From the NCBI GenBank assembly GCA_036785325.1, contig JAXIVH010000064.1, positions 1,172,001 to 1,236,000 of the forward strand: 64,000 bases of DNA, written 5' to 3'. Made by a program: the position numbers and the translations under genes. Below the pieces are notes generated by a model. It was not told the origin of the DNA. It saw only the letters and a program-made list of their open reading frames with translations, and did not search any database. Of the stretch, positions 54,690-64,000 are shown in pieces (the first letter of the stretch is position 1; every line of letters starts with the position of its first letter). The DNA is from Urophycis tenuis (Eukaryota; Chordata; Actinopteri; Gadiformes; Phycidae).

Positions 54690-57600
54690 TTTTTTTTATA
54701 AAGCCCACACCCGGGGTGGCTAGAAATTTCCAATCCTGATTCAGTGATGGTGGGGGATTTGTTATGATTTTTTTTTTATTTTTTTTTTATAAAGCCCACA
54801 CCCGGGTTGGCTAGAAATTTCCAATCCTGGCTCAGTAATGGGTGGGGGTCTGTTATGAATTTTTATTTTTTTATTTAATTTTTTTTTTTATTATTTTTTT
54901 TTTTTATAAAGCCCACCCCCGGGGTGGCTAGAAATTTCCAATCCTGGCTCTGTGATGGTGGGGGGGGGGGGGGGGGTCTGTTATCATTTTTATTTTTTTA
55001 TTTTTTTATTACTAAGCCCACACCCGGGGTGGCTAGAAATGTCCAATACTTGCTCATTAATGGGGGGGGGGGATCTTTTATGAATTTTTATTTATTTATT
55101 ATTTTCTTATTTTTATAAAGCCCACACCCAGGGTGGCTAGAAATTTCCAATCCTGATTCAGTGATGGTGGGGGATTTGTTATGATTTTTTTTTTTTTTTT
55201 TTTTTATAAAGCCCACACCCGGGTTGGCTAGAAATTTCCAATCCTGGCTCAGTAATGGGTGGGGGTCTGTTATGAATTTTTATTTTTTTATTTAATTATT
55301 ATTATTATTATTATTTTTTTTTATAAAGCCCACCCCCGGGGTGGCTAGAAATTTCCAATCCTGGCTCTGTGATGGGGGGGGGGGGGGGGGGGGGGGGGTC
55401 TGTCATCATTTTCATTTTTTTATTTTTTTATTACTAAGCCCACACCCGGGGTGGCTAGAAATTTCCAATACTTGCTCATTAATGGGGGGGGGGATCTTTT
55501 ATGAATTTTTATTTATTATTTTTTTATTTTTATAAAGCCCATACACGGGGTGGCTAAAAATTTCCAATCCTGGCTCAGTGATGGGGGTGGGGTCGGTTAT
55601 TATTTTTATTTTTTTTTTTTTTACAAAGCCCACACCCGGGGTGGCTAAAAATTTCCAATGCTGGCTCAGTGATGGGGGTGGGGTTTGTTATGATTTTTTT
55701 TTATTTTTTTTTTATAAAGCCCACCCCCGGGGTGGCTAGAAATTTCCAATCCTGGCTCTGTGATGGGGGGGGGGGGGGGTCTGTTATGATTTTTTTTTTT
55801 TTTTTTTTATAAAGCCCACACCCGGATGGCTAGAAATTTCCAATCCTGGCTCAGTGATGGGGGTTGGTCTGTTATGATTTTTTGTTTTTTTTTGTTTTAT
55901 AAAGCCCACCCTCGGGGTGGCTAGAAATGTCCAATCCTGGCTCTGTGATGGGGGGGGGGGGTCTGTTATGATTTTTTATTATTATTATTTTTTTATCAAG
56001 CCCACACCCGGGGTGGCTAGTCATTTCCAATCCTGGCTCAGTAATGGGGGGGGTCTGTTATGAATTTGTTTTTTTTATTATTTTTTTATAAAGCCCACAC
56101 CCGGCCCGGGGTGGCTAGAAATTTCCAATCCTGGCTCTGTGATGGGGGTGGGGTCTGTTATGATTTTTAATTTTTTTTTTTTTTTTATAAAGCCCACACC
56201 CGGGGTGGCTAGAAATTTCCTATCCTGGCTCAGTGATGGGGGTTGGGTCTGTTATGATTTTTTTTTTTTTTTTTTATAAAGCCCACACCCGGGGTGGCTA
56301 GAAATTTCCAATCCTGGCTCTGTGATGGGGGGGGGGGGGGGGGTCTGTTATGAGTTTTTATTATTATTTTTTTTTTATCAAGCCCACACCAGGGGTGGCT
56401 AGTCATTTCCAATCCTGGCTCAGTAATGGGGGGGGTCTGTTATGAATTTGTTTTTTTTATTATTTTTCTTATAAAGCCCACACCCGGGGTGGCTAGTAAT
56501 TTCCAATCCTGGCTCAGTGATGGGGGTGGGGGGGTCTGTTATGATTTTTTTTTTTTTTTTTTTTTATAAAGCCCACACCCGGGGTGGCTAGAAAGTTCCA
56601 ATCCTGGCTCAGTGATGGGGATGGGGTCTGTTATGATTTTTTTTATTATTTTTTTTATTACTAAGCCCACACCCGGGGTGGCTAGAAATTTCCAATACTT
56701 GCTCAGTAATGGGGGGGGGGGTCTTTTATGAATTTTTATTTATTTATTATTTTTTTATTTTTATAAAGCCCACACCCGGGGTGGCTAAAAATTTCCAATC
56801 CTGGCTCAGTGATGGGGGTGGGGTCTGTTATGATTTTTATTTTTTTTATTTTTTTTATAAAGCCCACACCCGGGGTGGCTAGAAATTTCCAATCCTGATT
56901 CAGTGATGGTGGGGGATTTGTTATGATTTTTATTTTTATTTTTTTTTATAAAGCCCACCCCCGGGGTGGCTAGAAATTTCCAATCCTGGCTCTGTGATGG
57001 TGGGGGGGGGGGGGGGGTCTGTTATCATTTTTATTTTTTTATTTTTTTATTACTAAGCCCACACCCGGGGTGGCTAGAAATGTCCAATACTTGCTCATTA
57101 ATGGGGGGGGGATCTTTTATGAATTTTTATTTATTTATTATTTTCTTATTTTTATAAAGCCCACACCCAGGGTGGCTAGAAATTTCCAATCCTGATTCAG
57201 TGATGGTGGGGGATTTGTTATGATTTTTTTTTTTTTTTTTTTTTATAAAGCCCACACCCGGGTTGGCTAGAAATTTCCAATCCTGGCTCAGTAATGGGTG
57301 GGGGTCTGTTATGAATTTTTATTTTTTTATTTAATTATTATTATTATTATTTTTTTTTTCTTATAAAGCCCACCCCCGGGGTGGCTAGAAATTTCCAATC
57401 CTGGCTCTGTGATGGGGGGGGGGGGGGGGGGGGGGGTCTGTTATCATTTTCATTTTTTTATTTTTTTATTACTAAGCCCACACCCGGGGTGGCTAGAAAT
57501 TTCCAATACTTGCTCATTAATGGGGGGGGGGATCTTTTATGAATTTTTATTTATTTATTATTTTTTTATTTTTATAAAGCCCATACACGGGGTGGCTAAA

Positions 57601-60600
57601 AATTTCCAATCCTGGCTCAGTGATGGGGGTGGGGTCGGTTATGATTTTTATTATTTTTTTTTTTATAAAGCCCACACCCGGGGTGGCTAAAAATTTCCAA
57701 TCCTGGCTCAGTGATGGGGGTGGGGTTTGTTATGATTTTTTTTTTTTTTTTTTTTATAAAGCCCACCCCCGGGGTGGCTAGAAATTTCCAATCCTGGCTC
57801 TGTGATGGGGGGGGGGGGGGGGTCTGTTATGATTTTTTTTTAATTTTTTTTATAAAGCCCACACCCGGATGGCTAGAAATTTCCAATCCTGGCTCAGTGA
57901 TGGGGGTTGGTCTGTTATGATTTTTTGTTTTTTTTTGTTTTATAAAGCCCACCCTCGGGGTGGCTAGAAATGTCCAATCCTGGCTCTGTGATGGGGGGGG
58001 GGGTCTGTTATGATTTTTTATTATTATTATTTTTTTATCAAGCCCACACCCGGGGTGGCTAGTCATTTCCAATCCTGGCTCAGTAATGGGGGGGGTCTGT
58101 TATGAATTTGTTTTTTTTATTATTTTTTTATAAAGCCCACACCCGGCCCGGGGTGGCTAGAAATTTCCAATCCTGGCTCAGTGATGGGGGTGGGGGGGGG
58201 GTCTGTTATGATTTTTTTTTTTTTTTTTTTTTTATAAAGCCCACACCCGGGGTGGCTAGAAAGTTCCAATCCTGGCTCAGTGATGGGGGGGGGGTCTGCT
58301 GTGATTTGTTTTTATTTTTTTTTTTTTTATAAAGCCCACCCCCGGGGTGGCTAGAAATTTCCAATCCTGGCTCTGTGATGGGGGTGGGGTCTGTTATGAT
58401 TTTTAATTTTTTTTTTTTTTTTATAAAGCCCACACCCGGGGTGGCTAGAAATTTCCTATCCTGGCTCAGTGATGGGGGTTGGGTCTGTTATGATTTTTTT
58501 TTTTTTTTTTTTATAAAGCCCACACCCGGGGTGGCTAGAAATTTCCAATCCTGGCTCTGTGATGGGGGGGGGGGGGGGGGTCTGTTATGAGTTTTTATTA
58601 TTATTATTTTTTTATCAAGCCCACACCAGGGGTGGCTAGTCATTTCCAATCCTGGCTCAGTAATGGGGGGGGTCTGTTATGAATTTGTTTTTTTTATTAT
58701 TTTTTTATAAAGCCCACACCCGGGGTGGCTAAAAATTTCCAATCCTGGCTCAGTGATGGGGGTGGGGTCTGTTATGATTTTTATTTTTTTTATTTTTTTT
58801 ATAAAGCCCACACCCGGGGTGGCTAGAAATTTCCAATCCTGATTCAGTGATGGTGGGGGATTTGTTATGATTTTTATTTTTATTTTTTTTTATAAAGCCC
58901 ACCCCCGGGGTGGCTAGAAATTTCCAATCCTGGCTCTGTGATGGTGGGGGGGGGGGGGGTCTGTTATCATTTTTATTTTTTTATTTTTTTATTACTAAGC
59001 CCACACCCGGGGTCGCTAGAAATGTCCAATACTTGCTCATTAATGGGGGGGGGGATCTTTTATGAATTTTTATTTATTTATTATTTTCTTATTTTTATAA
59101 AGCCCGCACCCAGGGTGGCTAGAAGTTTCCAATCCTGATTCAGTGATGGTGGGGGATTTGTTATGATTTTTTTTTTTTTTTTTTTTTATAAAGCCCACAC
59201 CCGGGTTGGCTAGAAATTTCCAATCCTGGCTCAGTAATGGGTGGGGGTCTGTTATGAATTTTTATTTTTTTATTTAATTATTATTATTATTATTATTTTT
59301 TTTTATAAAGCCCACCCCCGGGGTGGCTAGAAATTTCCAATCCTGGCTCTGTGATGGGGGGGGGGGGGTCTGTTATCATTTTCATTTTTTTATTTTTTTA
59401 TTACTAAGCCCACACCCGGGGTGGCTAGAAATTTCCAATACTTGCTCATTAATGGGGGGGGGATCTTTTATGAATTTTTATTTATTTATTATTTTTTTAT
59501 TTTTATAAAGCTCATACCCGGGGTGGCTAAAAATTTCCAATCCTGGCTCAGTGATGGGGGTGGGGTTTGTTATGATTTTTTTTTTTTTTTTTTTATAAAG
59601 CCCACCCCCGGGGTGGCTAGAAATTTCCAATCCTGGCTCTGTGATGGGGGGGGGGGGGGGTCTGTTATGATTTTTTTTTTTTTTTTTTTATAAAGCCCAC
59701 ACCCGGATGGCTAGAAATTTCCAATCCTGGCTCAGTGATGGGGGTTGGTCTGTTATGATTTTTTGTTTTTTTTTGTTTCATAAAGCCCACCCTCGGGGTG
59801 GCTAGAAATGTCCAATCCTGGCTCTGTGATGGGGGGGGGGGGGTCTGTTATGATTTTTTATTATGATTATTTTTTTATCAAGCCCACACCCGGGGTGGCT
59901 AGTCATTTCCAATCCTGGCTCAGTAATGGGGGGGGTCTGTTATGAATTTGTTTTTTTTATTATTTTTTTATAAAGCCCACACCCGGCCCGGGGTGGCTAG
60001 AAATTTCCAATCCTGGCTCAGTGATGGGGGTGGGGGGGGGGTCTGTTATGATTTTTATTTTTTTTTATTTTTTATAAAGCCCACACCCGGGGTGGCTAGA
60101 AATTTCCTATCCTGGCTCTGTGATGGGGGGGGGGGGGGTCTGTTATGAGTTTTTATTATTATTTTTTTTTTATCAAGCCCACACCCGGGGTGGCTAGAAA
60201 TTTCCAATCCTGGCTCTGTGATGGGGGGGGGGGGGGGTCTGTTATGAGTTTTTATTATTATTTTTTTTTTATCAAGCCCACACCAGGGGTGGCTAGTCAT
60301 TTCCAATCCTGGCTCAGTAATGGGGGGGGTCTGTTATGAATTTGTTTTTTTTATTATTTTTTTATAAAGCCCACACCCGGGGTGGCTAAAAATTTCCAAT
60401 CCTGGCTCAGTGATGGGGGTGGGGTCTGTTATGATTTTTATTTTTTTAATTTTTTTTATAAAGCCCACACCCGGGGTGGCTAGAAATTTCCAATACTTGC
60501 TCATTAATGGGGGGGGGGATCTTTTATGAATTTTTATTTATTTATTATTTTTTTATTTTTATAAAGCTCATACCCGGGGTGGCTAAAAATGTCCAATCCT

Positions 60601-61430
60601 GGCTCAGTGATGGGGGTGGGGTCGGTTATGATTTTTATTATTTTTTTTTTTTATAAAGCCCACACCCGGGGTGGCTAAAAATTTCCAATCCTGGCTCAGT
60701 GATGGGGGTGGGGTTTGTTATGATTTTTTTTTTTTTTTTTTTTATAAAGCCCACCCCCGGGGTGGCTAGAAATTTCCAATCCTGGCTCTGTGATGGGGGT
60801 GGGGGGGGTCTGTTATGATTTTTTTTTTTTTTTTTTTATAAAGCCCACACCCGGATGGCTAGAAATTTCCAATCCTGGCTCAGTGATGGGGGTTGGTCTG
60901 TTATGATTTTTTGTTTTTTTTTGTTTTATAAAGCCCACCCTCGGGGTGGCTAGAAATGTCCAATCCTGGCTCTGTGATGGGGGGGGGGGGGTCTGTTATG
61001 ATTTTTTATTATTATTATTTTTTTATCAAGCCCACACCCGGGGTGGCTAGTCATTTCCAATCCTGGCTCAGTAATGGGGGGGGTCTGTTATGAATTTGTT
61101 TTTTTTATTATTTTTTTATAAAGCCCACACCCGGCCCGGGGTGGCTAGAAATTTCCAATCCTGGCTCAGTGATGGGGGTGGGGGGGGGGTCTGTTATGAT
61201 TTTTATTTTTTTTTATTTTTTATAAAGCCCACACCCGGGGTGGCTAGAAATTTCCTATCCTGGCTCTGTGATGGGGGGGGGGGGGGGGGGGGGGTCTGTT
61301 ATGATTTTTATTTTTTTTTATTTTTTATAAAGCCCAACCCCGGGGTGGCTAGAAATTTCCAATCCTGGCTCAGTGATGGGGATGGGGTGTGTTATGATTT
61401 TTTTTTTATTTTTTTTTTTATATAAAGCCC
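54690..61430 (+). repeat. Higher-order repeat domain, about 2 kb period with variable copies
   Basis: A block with GATTCAGTGATGGTGGGGGA, ATTACTAAGCCCACACC, CAATACTTGCTCATTAATGG and GATCTTTTATGAA recurs near 54.7-55.5, 56.9-57.6 and 58.8-59.5 kb. Another landmark, CACACCCGGCCCGGGGTGG, occurs at about 56099, 58141, 59981 and 61129, giving spacings of 2,042, 1,840 and 1,148 bp, as expected from a 2-kb repeat losing blocks. Confidence 0.85.
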
Positions 61431-64000
61431 ACACCTGAGGTGGCTAGAAATTTCCATTCCTGGCTCAGTGATGGGGGGGGGGTCTGTTATGATTTTTTTT
61501 TTTTTTTTTAAATATATATATATTTTTTTTTTATAAAGCCCACACCCGGGGTGGCTAGAAATTTCCAATCCTGCCTCAGTGATGGGGGGGGGGGTCTTTT
61601 GTGATTTTTATTTTTTTTATTTTTTATAAAGCCCACCCCCGGGGTGGCTAGAAATTTCCAATCCCGGCTCTGTGATGGGGGGGGGGGGGGGGGGGGGGGG
61701 GGTCTGTTATGAGTTTTTATTATTATTTTTTTTTTATCAAGCCCACACCAGGGGTGGCTAGTCATTTCCAATCCTGGCTCAGTAATGGGGGGGGTCTATT
61801 ATGAATTTTTTATTTTTATTTTTTTTTTATAAAGCCCACACCCGAGGTGGCTAGAAATTTCCATTCCTGGCTCAGTGATGGGGGGGGGGGTCTGTTGTGA
61901 TTTTTTTAATTTTTTTTAAAAATAATTTTATTATTTTTTTTATAAAGCCCACACCTGGGGTGGCAAGAAATTTCCAATCCTGCCTCAGTGATGGGGGGGG
62001 GGGTCTGTTGTGATTTTTTCTTTTTTTTTTTTTTTTATAAAGCCCACCCCCGGGGTGGCTAGAAATTTCCAATCCTGGCTCTGTGATGGGGGGGGGGGGG
62101 GGGGGGGGGGGGGTCTGTTATGAGTTTTTATTATTTTTTTTTTTTTATCAAGCCCACACCAGGGGTGGCTAGTCATTTCCAATCCTGGCTCAGTAATGGG
62201 GGGGGTCTGTTATGAATTTGTTTTTTTTATTATTTTTTTATTAAGCCCACACCCGGGGTGGCTAGTAATTTCCAATCCTGGCTCAGTGATGGGGGTGGGG
62301 GGGGTCTGTTATGATTTTTTATTTTATTTTTTTTATAAAGCCCACACCCGGGCTGGCTAGAAAGTTCCAATCCTGGCTCAGTGATGGGGGGGGGTCTGTT
62401 GTGATTTTTTTGTAATTTTTTTTTTTGTATAAAGCCCACCCCCGTGGTGGCTAGAAATTTCCAATCCTGGCTCAGTGATGGGGGTTGGGTCTGTTATGAT
62501 TTTTTTTTTATTTATTTTTTTTATAAAGCCCACACCCGAGGTGGCTAGAAATTTCGTATCCTGGCTCAGTAATGGGGGGGTCTTTTATGAATTTGTTTTT
62601 TTTATTATTTTTTTATAAAGCCCACACCAGGGGTGGCAAGTCATTTCCAATCCTGGCTCAGTGATGGGGGTGGGGGGGGGGTCTGTTGTAATTTTTTTTT
62701 ATTTTATTTTTTTTTATAAAGCCCACCCCCGGGGTGGCTAGACATTTCCGATCCTGGCTCAGTGATGGGGGTTGGGTCTGTTATGATTTTATTATTATTT
62801 TTTTTTTTTATAAAGCCCACACTGGTGGCTAGAAATTTCCAATCCTGGCTCAGTGATGGGGGGGGGGGGTCTGTTATGATTTTTTTTTTTTTTTTTTTAT
62901 AAAGCCCACACCCGGGTGGCTAGAAATTTCCAATCCTGGCTCAGTGATGGGGGTGGGGTCTGTTATGATTTTTTTATTTTTTTTTTAAATAATTTTATTA
63001 TTTTTTTTATAAAGCCCACCCCCGGGGTTGCTAGAAAGTTCCAATCCTGGCTCAGTGATGGGGGGGGGGGGGGGGGGGTCTGTTGTGATTTATTTATTGA
63101 TTTATTTTTTTATAAAGCCCACCCCCGGGGTGGCTAGAAATTTCCAATCCTGACTCTGTGATGGGGTTGGGGTCTGTTATGATTTTTTATTTTTTTATAT
63201 TTGTTTATAAAGCCCACACCCGGGGTGGCTAGAAATTTCCAATCCTGGCTCAGTGATGGGGGTGGGGTGTGTTATGATTTTTTATTTTTTATTTTTTTTT
63301 TATAAAGCCCACACCCGGGGTGGCTAGAAATTTTCAATCCTGATTCAGTGATGGTGGGGAATTTGTTATCATTTTTTTATTTTTTATTTTATAAAGCCCA
63401 CAACCGGGTTGGCTAGAAATTTCCAATCCTGGCTCGGTAATGGGTGGGGGTCTGTTATGAATTTTTATTTTTATTTATTTTTTATTTTTATTTTTTTATT
63501 TTTTATAAAGCCCATCCCCGGGGTGGCTAGAAATTTCCAATCCTGGCTCTGTGATGTGGGGGGGGGGGGTCTGTTATGATTTTTTTATTTTTTTTATTTT
63601 TTATAAAGCCCACCACCGGGGTGGCTAGAAATGTCCAATCCTGTCTCTGTGATTGGGGGGGGGTCTGTTATGATTTTTTATTATTATTATTTTTTTATCA
63701 AGCCCACACCCGGGGTGGCTAGTCATTTCCAATCCTGGCTCAGTAATGGGGGGGGTCTGTTATGAATTTATTTTTTTATTATTTTTTTATAAAGCCCACC
63801 CCCGGGGTGGCTAGAAATTTCCAATCCTGGCTCAGTGATGGGGGGGGGGTCTGTTGTGATTTTTTATTTTTTATTTTTTTTTTATAAATCCCACCCCCGG
63901 GGTGGCTAGAAATTTCCAATCCTGGCTCTGTGATGGGGGGGGGGCGGGGTCTGTTATGATTTTTTATTATTATTTTATTTTAATAAAGCCCACACCCGGG

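Larger units (their letters stand above)
26630..64000 (+). repeat. Large satellite array, about 37.4 kb, continuing past the window
   Basis: Head-to-tail units of about 80-130 bp, averaging 95-99 bp in two sampled kilobases (29-30 and 60-61 kb), so roughly 380-390 units. Each has a conserved core: AAGCCCACACCCGGGGTGGC, then TAGAAATTTCCAATCCTGGC, then TCAGTGATGG or TCAGTAATGG; a variable G run (about 5-38, often GGGGGTGGGG); GTCTGTTATGATT or GTCTGTTATGAATT; and a variable T-rich run with A interruptions ending ATAAAG. All units have one orientation. CCCGGG and the near-palindromic CCACCCCCGGGGTGG recur. Frames reading KPTPGVARNFQSWLSDGGG or its reverse are products of the repeat, not genes. 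No other gene or inserted element was found in the array. Confidence 0.97.

Noticed and set aside
26974..63137. Over a hundred open frames of 60-120 codons reading KPTPGVARNFQSWLSDGGG or the reverse-strand Pro/Lys-rich pattern
   Set aside because: They follow the satellite core and its G and T runs in whichever frame lacks stops; they change with homopolymer length and have no domain or codon signal.
26630..64000. CRISPR-like array (regular conserved core with variable spacers)
   Set aside because: The variable parts are only G and T/A homopolymers, there are no cas genes, and the surrounding DNA is vertebrate. It is a satellite.

Overview
The window reads as non-microbial vertebrate DNA, most likely from a ray-finned (teleost) fish. 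The coding remnants have GT-AG introns, and the repeats are those that crowd fish genomes: a KDZ (Kyakuja-Dileera-Zisupton) transposase gene, two PIF/Harbinger elements with separate transposase and Myb/SANT-like genes, L2/CR1-group LINEs, hAT-type MITEs, tRNA-derived SINE-like repeats and micro/minisatellites. No complete conventional host gene is visible. Everything here was inferred from the sequence and from family knowledge; no database search was run.

Layout. 1-1.74 kb: flank with little recognisable content. 1.75-10.33 kb (minus strand): a KDZ-type transposase gene whose 14 coding exons can be placed by splice sites and phase. It carries an in-frame stop, a phase break, and lacks the whole catalytic centre between exons 7 and 8. 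Its last intron holds a 3.86-kb Harbinger element (2154-6013) with two damaged convergent genes. 10.3-12.7 kb: a 45/41-bp minisatellite between direct repeats, a tRNA-SINE-like copy, two identical 67-bp repeats and a perfect 61-bp palindrome. 12738-16658: a second Harbinger element with matching TIRs, a 3-bp target duplication (CGT), and both genes apparently intact. 17.0-18.8 kb: an orphan F-box-like gene split by a 459-bp hAT-type MITE with a perfect 8-bp target duplication; removing the MITE restores the frame. 19.3-19.6 kb: a hairpin-rich motif cluster. 20.1-21.2 kb: a 5'-truncated L2 LINE. 21.3-21.4 kb: a likely first coding exon (minus strand) of a multicopy fish P2X7-C-terminal-like family. 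21.7-23.3 kb: seven tandem copies of a tRNA-derived unit, interrupted by a damaged full-size LINE (23.3-26.6 kb, minus strand).

26.63 kb to the window end: one uninterrupted satellite of about 37.4 kb, with units of about 80-130 bp. A conserved core of about 45 bp, containing a SmaI-type CCCGGG in many units, is separated by variable G runs and T-rich runs that always lie on the same strand. It begins directly at the tail of the tRNA-SINE-like array and shares ordered motifs with that unit, so it may be an internally deleted, amplified derivative. Inside it are recent multi-unit duplications, several with periods near 1.9-2.0 kb.

As a system the window is a stack of nested mobile DNA: Harbinger in KDZ, LINE in a SINE array, MITE in a gene. 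The only pair of genes that look able to work together is the intact Harbinger-2 transposase plus its Myb/SANT-like DNA-binding partner.
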